64,000 nucleotides of DNA from Methylobacterium sp. DB0501 (GCF_011043735.1 NZ_JAAKGV010000008.1:109840-173839); one strand, 5' to 3'; positions 49,302 to 58,087 are shown, numbered from the stretch's first letter. Program-made: numbers and translations. Notes: generated by a model from the sequence alone, not told the origin.

Positions 49302-50162
49302 TCAATGGGCCATCAGCACCGGCATGCGCGCGGTCTCGATCACGTGGCGCGTGACGCCGCCGAGCAGGAACTCGCGCACCCGGCTGTGGGTGTAGGCGCC
49401 CATCGCCAGCAGGGTGGCGTCCCAGCTCTCGGCGGCATCGAGGATGGCGGCGCCCACGGACGTGCCCTCCCCGACCGCCAAGGTGCGGGCCTGCGCCACG
49501 ATGCCGTGCCAGCGCAGGTAGGCGCACAGGTCCGCGGCCCTCGCCTCCTCGACGCGCTCCGTGCGCGCCTGCACCACGGTGACCCGGCTCGCCGCGTGCA
49601 GGAGCGCGATCGACTGGCCGACCAGGCGCGTCCCCTCCAGGCTGCCGTTCCAGGCGATCACCACATGCTCCAGGAGATCGTGCGGGACCGCCTCCCCGAC
49701 CATCAGGGCGGGCCGCCCGACCGAGAACAGGGCGGTGTCGAGGGCGCGGCCGGTGAAGGCCTGCGCGGGGTCGGGCCGGTCGACGACGACGAGGTCGGCG
49801 ACCCGGCCGGCCAGCGTCAGCACGCGCTCGACCTCGCCGGACCACTCGGTCCAGGTGGCGAAGGTGGCGTCCAGACGCTCGACCTCGGGCATGAACGGCA
49901 CGCCCTCGCGCGCGCACCAGGCCTGGAGCGCCGCCCGGCCCTCGGCGGCGGCGGCGCGCATGCCCTCCTTGATCGCCGCGACGGTGACGCTGCTGACCGG
50001 CGCCGTGCCGGCCAGGGCCGCGAGCACGTTCTCCGGACCCGGAGCGATGAAGCCGACGCCGATATGGGCGTGCAGGCGCCGGCCGAGGCGCAGGGCGGCG
50101 TCGAGCCGGCGGGTCGGGTCGAGGCCGGGAGCGGTCGGGACGAGGAGGCAGCGCAGGAACAT
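49302..50162 (-). CDS. Universal stress protein, two tandem Usp domains
   Basis: A 286-residue protein. The first half (LRCLLVPTAPGLDPTRRLD to LVVVDRPDP) lacks the glycine-rich nucleotide loop. The second half has HVVIAWNGSLEGTRLVGQ and ends LLAMGAYTHSRVREFLLGGVT with RMPVLMAH, close to the ATP-binding consensus. It is the last gene of a minus-strand group usp-cytochrome c-usp transcribed away from the FixK site at 51469. Confidence 0.9.
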   Translation of the reverse strand: MFLRCLLVPTAPGLDPTRRLDAALRLGRRLHAHIGVGFIAPGPENVLAALAGTAPVSSVTVAAIKEGMRAAAAEGRAALQAWCAREGVPFMPEVERLDATFATWTEWSGEVERVLTLAGRVADLVVVDRPDPAQAFTGRALDTALFSVGRPALMVGEAVPHDLLEHVVIAWNGSLEGTRLVGQSIALLHAASRVTVVQARTERVEEARAADLCAYLRWHGIVAQARTLAVGEGTSVGAAILDAAESWDATLLAMGAYTHSRVREFLLGGVTRHVIETARMPVLMAH

Positions 50163-50177
50163 CGGAGGATCCTCCGG

Positions 50178-50585
50178 CTATGGTTCGGGGGACTTGGTTT
50201 CGGAGGACTTGGTTTCGGAGGACTTGGTTTCGGAGGACTTGGAATCGGGGGGCTTGGGTTCGAGGGACTTGAGGTAGGCGATGAGGGATTGCGCCTGGTC
50301 CGGGTCGAACCGGAACTCGGGCATGCTCGGATGGCCGGTGCGGATGCCCTCGGCCAGCGCCTCCGCCAGGTCCTCGACGGGGTAGCGGGTGTGGAGTTCG
50401 CGGAACGGCGGCGCGGCGGAGAGCGCGCTGACGTCCGCGCGCCCGACGGCGTGGCAGCGGACGCAGTGGGCACGCGCCAGCGTCCGGCCCTGCTCGACCT
50501 GCCGGTCCCAGGCCCGCGCCGGCAGGGACGCGGCCAGGGCCAGGAGCGCGGCGGCGCCCGCCGCGAGGGGGAGGCGGATGCGCAT
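50178..50585 (-). CDS. Periplasmic monoheme cytochrome c with repetitive tail
   Basis: A 135-residue protein with a signal peptide (RLPLAAGAAALLALAASLPA, cleavage near ARA-W) and one heme site CVRCH. HPSMPEFRFDPDQAQSLIAYLKSL supplies the distal Met. The ATG at 50585 overlaps the usp stop by one base (TGATG). The C-terminus is a Ser/Glu/Thr/Lys repeat encoded by a 15-bp tandem array, length unusual for the family. Likely an electron carrier, under the same control as the two flanking usp genes. Confidence 0.88.
   Translation of the reverse strand: MRIRLPLAAGAAALLALAASLPARAWDRQVEQGRTLARAHCVRCHAVGRADVSALSAAPPFRELHTRYPVEDLAEALAEGIRTGHPSMPEFRFDPDQAQSLIAYLKSLEPKPPDSKSSETKSSETKSSETKSPEP
50182..50271. 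repeat. 15-bp tandem repeat, six units, coding for the cytochrome c tail
   Basis: Units start at 50182, 50197, 50212, 50227, 50242 and 50257; three middle units are identical (GTTTCGGAGGACTTG). Each encodes five residues of the K-S-S-E-T type on the minus strand. In-frame period and identical units suggest recent slippage. Confidence 0.9.
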
Positions 50586-51400
50586 CAGTGGCTCATCAGG
50601 CAGCAGAGGGGTGTCGTGCGCAGGAGGTCGCGGGTGACGCCGCCGAACACCCATTCGCGCAGGCGCGAGTGGCCATAGGCGCCCGTCGCCAGCAGGTCAG
50701 CCCCCTCGCGCTCGCAGAAGCGCAGCAGCTCGTCGGCCACCGACAGGACCGGGCCCGGCAGCAGGTGGGTGGTGGCGGTGAGGCCGTGCCCGGACAGGTA
50801 GCGCGCCGTCGCCTCCGCTCCCCCGTGATGGGCGTCGGGCCCCACCGCCACGACGCAGACCCGCTCGGCGCCGACGAGGAGCGGCAGGGCGTCGTGGACG
50901 GCGCGGCGGGCCTCGCGCGTGTCCTTCCAGGCGACGACCACCCGCTTGGGCGCGAGCCGTTCCAGGCCCGGCGGCGCCACCAGGACGGGACGGCCGGCCT
51001 CCATCAGCAGGGCACCCGGGGCGACGCCCATCGGGCCCGGATCCCCGTCGCCGGGCCCGTGCCGCCCGACGACCACGAGGTCCGCGGCGCGGGCCTGCTC
51101 GGCAGCATAGGCCAGGGGCGAGGCCAGGCCGGCGCACCAGGCGCGCTTCGCGGCCGGGCCGGCCTCGCGCTCGAACAGGGCCCGGGCGGTGTCCAGCCGC
51201 TCGCGGGCCCGCTCCTCCTCGGCGTCGTAGAGCCGCTCGGCCGCGATCCCGTCGCGGGCCGGCACGACGACGGGAACCGGGCAGGCGGCGACGCCGACGA
51301 GCCGTGCCGCGTGAGACGCGGCGAGCTCGGCCGCGAGCTGGACGCGATCCGCGCAAGGCGCCCCGAGATCGACGGACACCATGATGGACGTGAGCGTCAT
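50585..51400 (-). CDS. Universal stress protein, two tandem Usp domains
   Basis: A 271-residue protein, closest in layout to the one at 47660. First half TSIMVSVDLGAPCADRVQLAAEL to LVVVGRHGPGDGDPGPMG; second half KRVVVAWKDTREARRAVHDALP to LLATGAYGHSRLREWVFGGVT and PLCCLMSH. It starts 142 bases from the phosphoketolase gene in the opposite direction, with the FixK site at 51469 between them. Confidence 0.9.
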   Translation of the reverse strand: MTLTSIMVSVDLGAPCADRVQLAAELAASHAARLVGVAACPVPVVVPARDGIAAERLYDAEEERARERLDTARALFEREAGPAAKRAWCAGLASPLAYAAEQARAADLVVVGRHGPGDGDPGPMGVAPGALLMEAGRPVLVAPPGLERLAPKRVVVAWKDTREARRAVHDALPLLVGAERVCVVAVGPDAHHGGAEATARYLSGHGLTATTHLLPGPVLSVADELLRFCEREGADLLATGAYGHSRLREWVFGGVTRDLLRTTPLCCLMSH

Positions 51401-51468
51401 GACCGTCTCCGCTGCCGGGGCGTGTCGCCCCGCCGGGACCAGTCTCCCGCGTGCCCTCGCTCGGAGCC

Positions 51469-51482
51469 TTGATGCACCTCAA
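51469..51482. promoter_or_regulatory. FixK/FNR-type site shared by divergent usp and phosphoketolase genes
   Basis: TTGATGCACCTCAA. Its centre is 66 bases before the phosphoketolase ATG (51542) and 75 before the usp start (51400), so it suits activation at -41.5 in both directions. Confidence 0.8.
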
Positions 51483-51541
51483 GGCCGACGGGCCGCTCCG
51501 CCGGCAGGCTCGCCCGGGATCTGCGGTATCGGGAGGCCGAC

Positions 51542-54142
51542 ATGCGGGAGACGAACACGGGCGCGGCGCGGACCGGCGGCGAGCGGAACCGGGAGCCCGG
51601 CCTCGCCTTCGTGCCCGGTCCGCTCGGACCGCAGGCCCTCGGCGAGATCGACGCCTACTGGCGTGCCGCCAACTACCTGTCGGTCGGGCAGATCTACCTG
51701 ATGGACAACCCGCTGCTGCGCCGGCCGCTCGCCCCGCAGGACGTCAAGCCTCGGCTGCTCGGGCATTGGGGCACCACGCCGGGTCTGAACTTCATCTACG
51801 CTCACCTGAACCGGGTCATCCGCCAGCGCGACCTCGACATGATCGCGGTCTGGGGCCCCGGCCACGGCGCTCCCGGCCTCGTCGCGAATGCCTGGCTCGA
51901 AGGCACCTACGGCGAGGTCTATCCGGACGTGCCGCGCGACGCCGACGGGATGGCGCGCCTGTTCCGGCAGTTCTCGTTTCCGGGCGGCATCCCGAGCCAC
52001 GCCTCGCCGGATCTGCCGGGCTCGATCCACGAGGGCGGCGAACTCGGCTACGCGCTCGCCCACGCCTTCGGGGCCGCCCTCGACGCACCGGGCCTGACCG
52101 TCGCCTGCGTGGTCGGCGACGGCGAGGCGGAGACCGGCCCGCTCGCCGCCTCCTGGCATTCGAACAAGTTCCTCGATCCCTTGCGCGACGGTACGGTCCT
52201 GCCGATCCTGCACCTCAACGGCTACAAGATCGCCAACCCGACGCTGCTCGCCCGCCTGGAGCGGGACGAACTGGAGAGCCTGCTCGTCGGCTACGGCTAC
52301 GCCCCCGTCTTCGTCGAGGGTCACGAGCCCGGCCCGATGCACCAGGCGATGGCGGGCGCCCTCGAGGCGGTCTTCGATTCCATCGCGGCGATCCGGGAGC
52401 GGGCGCGGCGCGGCGCGACGGGGCGCCCGCGCTGGCCGATGATCGTGCTGCGCAGCCCGAAGGGCTGGACCGGGCCGAGGACGGTCGACGGCAAGCCCGT
52501 CGAGGGAACGTGGCGGTCGCATCAGGTCCCGGTCGCGTCGGTGCGCGAGAACCCGGAGCACCTCGCGATCCTGGAATGCTGGATGCGCTCCTACCGGCCG
52601 GAGGAGCTGTTCACGGCGGACGGTGCCCCGGCACCGGACCTCGCGGCCCTGCCGCCGGAGGGACCGCGGCGCCTCTCGGCCAACCCGCACGCCAACGGGC
52701 ACGGGTCGCGGCCGCTGCGCCTGCCGGAGCTGGCGCCGCTGGCGGTCGACGTGCCGGCGCCGGGCCGCGTCACGGCCGAGGCGACGCGCGCCCTCGGCGC
52801 CTACCTGCGCGAGACGCTGGTCCTCAATGCGGAGGCCCGCAACTTCCGCATCATGGGACCCGACGAGACCGCCTCCAACCGCCTCGACGCGGTGTTTTCC
52901 GTCACGAACCGCGCCTGGCAGGGCCCGATCCTGCCGGGCGACGACCACCTGGCCCGCGACGGCCGCGTGATGGAGGTCTTGAGCGAGCATCTCTGCGAGG
53001 GCTGGCTCGAGGGCTACGTGCTGACCGGCCGCCACGGCCTGTTCGCGACCTACGAGGCCTTCGTGCACGTGGTCGACTCGATGGTGAACCAGCACGCCAA
53101 GTGGCTCAAGGGATCCCGCGCCCTGCCCTGGCGCCGGCCGGTGCCCTCGCTCAACATCCTGTTGTCGTCCCACGTCTGGCGCCAGGACCACAACGGCTTC
53201 AGCCACCAGGATCCGGGCTTCATCGACTTCCTGGCCAACAAGCGCGGCGACACCGCCCGCATCTACCTGCCGCCGGACGCCAACACGCTGCTCTGCGTCA
53301 TGGACCATTGCCTGCGCACCCACGACCGCATCAACGTGGTGGTGGCCGGCAAGCAGCCGGCCCTGCAATGGCTCGACCTCGAGGCGGCGGCCGCGCATTG
53401 CGCGGCGGGCGCCGGGATCTGGGCCTGGGCTTCCAACGAGGGCGAGTTGGAGCCCGACGTGGTGATGGCCTGCGCCGGCGACGTGCCGACCCAGGAGACC
53501 CTGGCGGCGGTCGAGTGGCTGCGCCGGCACGTGCCGGACCTGCGGCTGCGCGTCGTCAACGTCGTCGACCTGATGACGCTGGCCTCGCCCGAAATGCATC
53601 CGCACGGGCTGGACGATGCCACCTTCGACAGCCTGTTCACCCGCGACCGGCCGGTGATCTTCGCCTATCACGGCTATCCCTGGCTCATCCACCGGCTGAC
53701 CTACCGGCGCCGCAACCACGTCAGCGTCCACGTGCACGGCTTCGTCGAGGAGGGCACCACGACGACGCCGTTCGACATGTGCGTGCTGAACCGGCTCGAC
53801 CGCCATCACCTCGCGCAAGCCGCGTTGCGCACCGTCCCGCGGCGCCTCGGCACCCGGGGCGACCATGCCGAGCAGGCCCTGCGGGACGCGCTTGCCGCCC
53901 ACCGCGCCCATGTCTGCCGGACCGGCGACGACCTGCCGGAGATCCGCAACTGGGCCTGGCCGGAGCGGCACGGTTCGACGGAGCCCGATCCGCGCCGGAT
54001 CGAGGGCGACATCATGCAAGGGAATGGTGGGCAGGGGGATGGCGGGATTGGCGACCCGGAATCCGGGGCGAAGGCTCAGGGCGGCGCCGGCGTCGGCGAG
54101 ACCGTGGACGGCTGGACCATCGTCCCCGAGCCGCGACGCTGA
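51542..54142 (+). CDS. xfp: Phosphoketolase (xylulose-5-P/fructose-6-P)
   Basis: Splits xylulose-5-phosphate (and perhaps fructose-6-phosphate) with phosphate into acetyl-phosphate plus a shorter sugar phosphate, using TPP. The 866-residue protein has [48 protein letters not shown], the TPP motif [20 protein letters not shown] (about 190), [24 protein letters not shown] and [11 protein letters not shown] glycine-rich tail of about 45 residues makes it longer than usual. No acetate kinase or phosphotransacetylase is adjacent, so where the acetyl-phosphate goes is not shown. Confidence 0.95.
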   Translation: MRETNTGAARTGGERNREPGLAFVPGPLGPQALGEIDAYWRAANYLSVGQIYLMDNPLLRRPLAPQDVKPRLLGHWGTTPGLNFIYAHLNRVIRQRDLDMIAVWGPGHGAPGLVANAWLEGTYGEVYPDVPRDADGMARLFRQFSFPGGIPSHASPDLPGSIHEGGELGYALAHAFGAALDAPGLTVACVVGDGEAETGPLAASWHSNKFLDPLRDGTVLPILHLNGYKIANPTLLARLERDELESLLVGYGYAPVFVEGHEPGPMHQAMAGALEAVFDSIAAIRERARRGATGRPRWPMIVLRSPKGWTGPRTVDGKPVEGTWRSHQVPVASVRENPEHLAILECWMRSYRPEELFTADGAPAPDLAALPPEGPRRLSANPHANGHGSRPLRLPELAPLAVDVPAPGRVTAEATRALGAYLRETLVLNAEARNFRIMGPDETASNRLDAVFSVTNRAWQGPILPGDDHLARDGRVMEVLSEHLCEGWLEGYVLTGRHGLFATYEAFVHVVDSMVNQHAKWLKGSRALPWRRPVPSLNILLSSHVWRQDHNGFSHQDPGFIDFLANKRGDTARIYLPPDANTLLCVMDHCLRTHDRINVVVAGKQPALQWLDLEAAAAHCAAGAGIWAWASNEGELEPDVVMACAGDVPTQETLAAVEWLRRHVPDLRLRVVNVVDLMTLASPEMHPHGLDDATFDSLFTRDRPVIFAYHGYPWLIHRLTYRRRNHVSVHVHGFVEEGTTTTPFDMCVLNRLDRHHLAQAALRTVPRRLGTRGDHAEQALRDALAAHRAHVCRTGDDLPEIRNWAWPERHGSTEPDPRRIEGDIMQGNGGQGDGGIGDPESGAKAQGGAGVGETVDGWTIVPEPRR

Positions 54143-54272
54143 CGCGTCGCCCCGGGCGATGCCGGGAGCTTGATGCCGGAAGCACCGGACCCGTCGCGGC
54201 CGCATCGACTTCGCCGCAGGGCACGATGGGCCGTGAAAGCTCGCGGGTCCGGCACCGCGGAGCGCCGGACGG

Positions 54273-54746
54273 TCACGGCTCCCGGTCCGGCGCCGCTTCG
54301 CTCACATACGCGACCATGAAGGTCTGGAAATCGCCGCTGCCGGCGTCGCGGATCGAGACGTACTCGCCCACCACGAAGGCATGCGTCCCGAGGCGGTAGC
54401 CGGGCTCGTCGTCCTCCATCGTGCGGTCGTCGTAATCGATGAGCCAGGTCGCCCCGCCCTCCCCGCCGGCCCGGTGGACCAGGCGGCCGTGGCGGTCCGG
54501 CTCGCCGGTCCAGAAGCGGCGCACGCGGCAATGGTCGCGGGCCTCGCGCCAGAGGGCGGCGTCGAGGCGGCCGTCCGGCCCGAGGGGGGCGACGAGGTCG
54601 TAGCCGCGCCCGGCGCTGCCGTCGGGATAGTCGTGGCAGCGCGCCAGCGTCAGCGTCACGCGGTGCAGCTCGGCCGATCCGCCCGGGCCGGAGGTGACGC
54701 CGCGGTGATGCGCCCGCGCGTCGGATGTCGGTACTCCATGGGTCAT
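54273..54746 (-). CDS. Conserved hypothetical protein
   Basis: A 157-residue soluble protein. HRVTLTLARCHDYPDGSAGRGYDLVAPL, CRVRRFWTGEPDRHGRLVHR, GGATWLIDYDD and GYRLGTHAFVVGEYVSI resemble a conserved unknown family I associate with alphaproteobacteria; no domain name can be given. It follows the BON gene by 10 bases on the same strand and is the last gene of the fixK-zeta-BON group. Confidence 0.75.
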   Translation of the reverse strand: MTHGVPTSDARAHHRGVTSGPGGSAELHRVTLTLARCHDYPDGSAGRGYDLVAPLGPDGRLDAALWREARDHCRVRRFWTGEPDRHGRLVHRAGGEGGATWLIDYDDRTMEDDEPGYRLGTHAFVVGEYVSIRDAGSGDFQTFMVAYVSEAAPDREP

Positions 54747-54756
54747 GGTCGTCTCC

Positions 54757-55407
54757 TCAGGTCAGGGCGACGGTGCGGTCCTCGACGGCGCGCACGCCCG
54801 GGACCGACCAGGCCGCCCGCTCGGCCGCGTCGCGCTCGGCGAGCGACGAGACGGCGCCCTCCAGGGTGACCCGGTCTCCCTCGACCCGGATCGTGATCGC
54901 GTCCGCATCGAGCAGAGCGTTCCGCCGGAAGGCTTCCAGGATCTTGCTCCGGACCGCGCTCGGCCGCACCTCCGGCCGGACCTCGATGAGGTTCGTCACC
55001 CCGACGACGCCGGACAGCTTGCGCACGGCGGCCTCCGCCCCGGCCACCTGGTATTGCCAGGGCACGGCCCCGGTCAGGGTGATCCAGCCCTTGGCGACGC
55101 GGACCTGGATCGCGTCCTTCGGCAGGTGCACCGACCAGTCGATGATCGCCAGCGCCCGCGCGGCGATCTGGTCGTCCAGGACCTTCTTGGCCTGGGAGAA
55201 GCGGACCTCGATCTCCTGGGCGATGGCGCGCACGCCCTTCACCCGGCGCACCGCGCGCTCAGCCGCGACCTGCTCGGCGTAGCTGCCGACGTGTCCGGTC
55301 AGGGTGACGACGCCCCCCGAGACGGCGACGCCGATCTCGGCCGCGTCGAGGCTGGGATCGAAGTCGAGTTCATCGAGGACGTCGCGGCGCAGATCCTTGT
55401 CGGTCAT
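54757..55407 (-). CDS. Three-BON-domain protein (paralogue of 46909)
   Basis: A 216-residue protein with three BON domains, aligned almost throughout with the one at 46909 (DVLDELDFDPSLDAAEIGVAV versus DELDFDPSIDAAGIGVAV). ATG 55407 begins MTDKDLRRDV. It overlaps the tail of the zeta-like gene. The FixK site at 55496 is 95 bases upstream of its start. No signal peptide. Confidence 0.9.
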   Translation of the reverse strand: MTDKDLRRDVLDELDFDPSLDAAEIGVAVSGGVVTLTGHVGSYAEQVAAERAVRRVKGVRAIAQEIEVRFSQAKKVLDDQIAARALAIIDWSVHLPKDAIQVRVAKGWITLTGAVPWQYQVAGAEAAVRKLSGVVGVTNLIEVRPEVRPSAVRSKILEAFRRNALLDADAITIRVEGDRVTLEGAVSSLAERDAAERAAWSVPGVRAVEDRTVALT

Positions 55408-55825
55408 GGCGTGCTCCCTCTGGCATGGCGTCCGGTGACGCAGCCGTGCTCGTCGCGATGTCGTCGAGATCTTGGGTGGGCTGCGGGGCTGGGCCTTGAT
55501 CCAGCGCAAGGCCGACGCGGCTCTCCGCCCGGGCGAGCCCGGCGCAACGCTGCATCTCCCGGCGCAGCACGGAGGCGGGCGCGTCGCGGCCCGCCGCCGC
55601 GAGTTCCAGGGCGAGGCGCGCCAGGAGCGCTTCGTCGTCGAGGGGCACGGTCTCCCCGACGAAGGTGTCGGTGAAGCGCGCGGTGTCGTCGGGACCGAGC
55701 GCCATCCGCGCGCAGGCCCAGCGCGCCAGGAGCCGGTTGCGACGGGCGCGCTCCTGGAAGCGCCTGTCCTCCTCGTGCACGAACCGGCGCTCGAAGGCCT
55801 GCTCGCGTTCGTCGAACGTCGTCAT
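55370..55825 (-). CDS. F1-ATPase zeta-subunit homologue (DUF1476) with extended C-terminus
   Basis: A 151-residue protein. Its first 105 residues match the DUF1476 family, the alphaproteobacterial F1-ATPase inhibitor zeta: TTFDEREQAFERRFVHEED, RRNRLLARWACARMAL, and the helix VLRREMQRCAGLARAE. The normal length is about 105; the additional 45 residues run through the FixK site at 55496 and into the BON gene and are probably not functional. Zeta plugs the F1 rotor to stop ATP hydrolysis. This one lies directly downstream of a fixK-like gene, so it is likely an oxygen-regulated paralogue, with a housekeeping copy expected elsewhere. Confidence 0.78.
   Translation of the reverse strand: MTTFDEREQAFERRFVHEEDRRFQERARRNRLLARWACARMALGPDDTARFTDTFVGETVPLDDEALLARLALELAAAGRDAPASVLRREMQRCAGLARAESRVGLALDQGPAPQPTQDLDDIATSTAASPDAMPEGARHDRQGSAPRRPR
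55496..55509 (-). promoter_or_regulatory. FixK/FNR-type binding site
   Basis: TTGATCCAGCGCAA on the plus strand (TTGCGCTGGATCAA on the minus). Its centre is 95 bases before the BON gene start at 55407 and falls within the zeta-like ORF tail. Confidence 0.8.
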
Positions 55826-55867
55826 GACGGCCTCTCCTCTCGTGCGTCGGCGGACCGGATGGGCCCC

Positions 55868-56560
55868 TCAATCCTCGACGAGCCGGTGCATCCGGCCGCG
55901 GCGCAGGCTGACCTGCCGCCCGCCGGTGCGCAGGAGCGCCCCCTCGCCTTCCAGCTGGGAGATCGTGCGCGACACGGTCTCGATGGTCAGCCCGAGATAG
56001 TCGGCGATGTCGCGGCGGGTCATCGGCAGATCGAAGAGGCCGGTGCCGCCGAGGCGCTCGTCGACGTCGAGCATGAAGGCGGCGACGCGCTCGAGCGCCG
56101 AGCGGCGTCCGAGCAGCAGCATGTGGTCCTGGGCGTGGCGCAGGGAGCGGGTCGCGAAGCTCCAGAGCTGGCAGGCGACCTCCGCGCGATGGGTGGCGAG
56201 CCGCTCGACCTGCCGGCGCTTGAAGACCAGGGCCCGGGTCCCCGTCAGGGCCTCGGCCGTGTGCCGGTGGGTCTCGCCCGGCTCGAAGCCGAACAGGTCG
56301 CCGGGCAGGTGGAAGCCGGTGATCTGGCGCCGGCCGTCGCTCAGCACCTTGTGGGTGCGGACCGCGCCCTGCAGCACCCGGTACACGCTCTCGGCCTCCT
56401 CGCCCTCGCCGAAGATCTCCTCCTCGCGGCCGTAGGCGGCGGGCGTGCCGATGAGCTCGGGGCAACCGGCGAAGAGGCCGGCGCCGTCGCGGTCCACGAC
56501 CGGCGCGCGCGGGCTCACGATCGGGCGTAAGGCAGGGGCCAGGACCATCTCTCGCGACAT
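55868..56560 (-). CDS. fixK: FixK-like Crp/Fnr regulator
   Basis: A 230-residue regulator. Cyclic-nucleotide-like sensor domain (VYRVLQGAVRTHKVLSDGRR, FHLPGDLFGFEPG) and helix-turn-helix MTRRDIADYLGLTIETVSRTISQL. The recognition helix ETVSR carries the E-x-x-S-R residues that read TTGA half-sites. It lacks the N-terminal cysteine cluster of Fnr, as FixK proteins do, so oxygen control must come from FixLJ. It heads a same-strand group with the zeta-like, BON and hypothetical genes, and a perfect 20-bp palindrome lies upstream. Confidence 0.88.
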   Translation of the reverse strand: MSREMVLAPALRPIVSPRAPVVDRDGAGLFAGCPELIGTPAAYGREEEIFGEGEEAESVYRVLQGAVRTHKVLSDGRRQITGFHLPGDLFGFEPGETHRHTAEALTGTRALVFKRRQVERLATHRAEVACQLWSFATRSLRHAQDHMLLLGRRSALERVAAFMLDVDERLGGTGLFDLPMTRRDIADYLGLTIETVSRTISQLEGEGALLRTGGRQVSLRRGRMHRLVED

Positions 56561-56635
56561 CGGTTGCGCTCCTCATCCGATTGGACGAGGTCGAGAGTGT
56601 CCGGTTCGTCGTCGTGCCGAAATTCCGGTCGGTCG

Positions 56636-56655
56636 CTTAAGCGGATCCGCTTAAG
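56636..56655. promoter_or_regulatory. Perfect 20-bp palindrome upstream of the fixK-like gene
   Basis: CTTAAGCGGATCCGCTTAAG, a perfect palindrome centred 85 bases before the fixK-like ATG. Its position suits an activator or autoregulatory operator. It is neither a FixK site nor a terminator (no T-run). Confidence 0.7.
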
Positions 56656-56856
56656 GACAAGTACGTAGGTGCGGCGCGGGCCGTTGCGGCGTGTGTCCGG
56701 GGACCGTGACGTACCGAGCGCTCACGTCGTGCCGCCGCGATCCGGACCGGTCGCGCGCGGCCCGACGCGGCGACCTGTCTTGCCATGCAGGCCTCGCGCA
56801 AGCGATGGCGTCCCGATCGCCGTGGGATCGACAGGAAAGCGCATGAGAGGCTGCTT

Positions 56857-56931
56857 GATTGGCCCCTAAAAATATCCAATCAACCATGTCGTTCCGGATT
56901 CCGCGACGCGGCTCCGGAATGACGATGACGG
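56857..56931 (+). repeat. Palindromic intergenic repeat element, copy 1
   Basis: Begins GATTGG, contains the arm pair TTGATTGG / CCAATCAA (56855-56883), then GTCGTTCCGG and GGCTCCGGAATGACG, which pair with each other. It aligns block by block with the element at 58338-58410 read on the other strand. Confidence 0.65.
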
Positions 56932-57021
56932 TATGAATAATTTCGATCACATCAAGCAAGATCGGAAAATAATAATTTTACTTGATCGTTATTCTGACGG
57001 AAGAGCCATACGAAAATTCTG

Positions 57022-57804
57022 TCACGACAGGGCGGGACTGGCCATCGCGGTCGCGAATTGCTGCGGAACGGGCGCATATTTCCGGTCGAGGTCCGGACGC
57101 GGGTGGCACAGATAGCTGCCGTCGAAATGAGCGGCGCTCCGCAAGGCGGCGAAGTCGGGAATGGTAAGCTGCTGGCGCTTCAGAGTGATCAAGCCCGATG
57201 CGCGCAAGTCCTGCAGGATGCGATTGACGTGAACGGTCGAGAGACCGACGGTCTCGCCGATGTCCTCCTGCGTCAGCGGCAGGGTGCAACTGTCCCGATC
57301 GGCCAAACCGACCGCCCGAAGACGGGTCATGATCTCGCAGAGCAGATGGGCGATGCGCTCCCGGGCGGTGCGCAGGCCGACATTCGCCGTCCATTCCCGC
57401 TGGATCGCGGCGGTGGCGAGCGTGTCGAGCCAGAAGGCCCGCGCGATTCCGGCGGATCTCTGCATCGCCGACAGGATGTCCTGCCCCTCGATCCGGGCCA
57501 CGCGGACGGACGTCAGCGACCGTACCGAGTAGTTGATGATCGTCGGAAAGACGAAGGGTGTGCTGCACAGGTCGCCGGGAAACAGATAGGCGACGATCTG
57601 CCGGCGACCGTCTTCGAGCTGCTTGTAGCCGCAGGCCCGTCCCTCCAGGATGACGCTGACCTGCCGGACCGCGGCTCCCTCGTCGATCATGTCCCGATCG
57701 GCACTGAACCAGGCGACATCGCGAACGAGCCGCGTCAGCGTGTCCTGGTCGTCGCCCGAGAGGCCGACGCAGTGATCGAGCTTGCGAATGAGGTGCTGTG
57801 GCAT
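57022..57804 (-). CDS. Crp/Fnr-family regulator
   Basis: A 260-residue regulator with a sensor domain (VSVILEGRACGYKQLEDGRR, YLFPGDLCSTPF) and helix-turn-helix LTQEDIGETVGLSTVHVNRILQDL. The recognition helix reads STVHVNR and lacks the E-x-x-SR of FixK, so it should recognise a different site. The C-terminal 50 residues extend past the usual end. A FixK site lies 53 bases upstream (57857), in the ideal place for activation, so it is probably a second-tier regulator. Confidence 0.85.
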   Translation of the reverse strand: MPQHLIRKLDHCVGLSGDDQDTLTRLVRDVAWFSADRDMIDEGAAVRQVSVILEGRACGYKQLEDGRRQIVAYLFPGDLCSTPFVFPTIINYSVRSLTSVRVARIEGQDILSAMQRSAGIARAFWLDTLATAAIQREWTANVGLRTARERIAHLLCEIMTRLRAVGLADRDSCTLPLTQEDIGETVGLSTVHVNRILQDLRASGLITLKRQQLTIPDFAALRSAAHFDGSYLCHPRPDLDRKYAPVPQQFATAMASPALS

Positions 57805-57856
57805 GCCGGGCCTCGACGTTGCGCCGAGAGGATGTATGTCTCAACGTATCCACGCA

Positions 57857-57870
57857 TTGACCTGAATCAA
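57857..57870 (-). promoter_or_regulatory. FixK/FNR-type binding site
   Basis: TTGACCTGAATCAA. Its centre is 60 bases before the Crp/Fnr start at 57804; transcription from -41.5 would leave an 18-base leader. Confidence 0.85.
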
Positions 57871-58073
57871 ATTCTGCAACTCGGCCTATCTCCATCAGGT
57901 GATCTCATTCACGGCGGCAACGTTGCGACCGACCAGGAGATATTCCTAAATCGATACTTTGAGATGAAGGCACTAATATTTTACTCAATCTCAAGTAGCA
58001 GATCCATACCGTCTCGATCTGTCCGAGAGAGAGGGCCTCCTCGCGGCGCCGACGCGGATGCCGGCGGGTCGGC

Positions 58074-58087
58074 TTGCGCTGGATCAA
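58074..58087. promoter_or_regulatory. FixK/FNR-type binding site without an obvious gene
   Basis: TTGCGCTGGATCAA. The next gene on the minus strand starts 270 bases away and there is none on the plus strand for over 3 kb, so its target is unclear. Confidence 0.65.

Larger units (their letters stand above)
56561..57021. other. Long intergenic region between the two Crp/Fnr genes
   Basis: 461 bases. It holds the palindrome at 56636, a GTACGTAG motif at 56661 that loosely resembles FixJ sites, and the repeat element at 56857. From 56935 to 57000 the sequence is clearly A/T-rich. No gene was seen. Confidence 0.5.

Noticed and set aside
56930..56960. Additional FixK site near TTGATGTGATCGAA (minus strand)
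   Set aside because: The second half is CGAA, one base off, and it is over 350 bases from the nearest suitable start.
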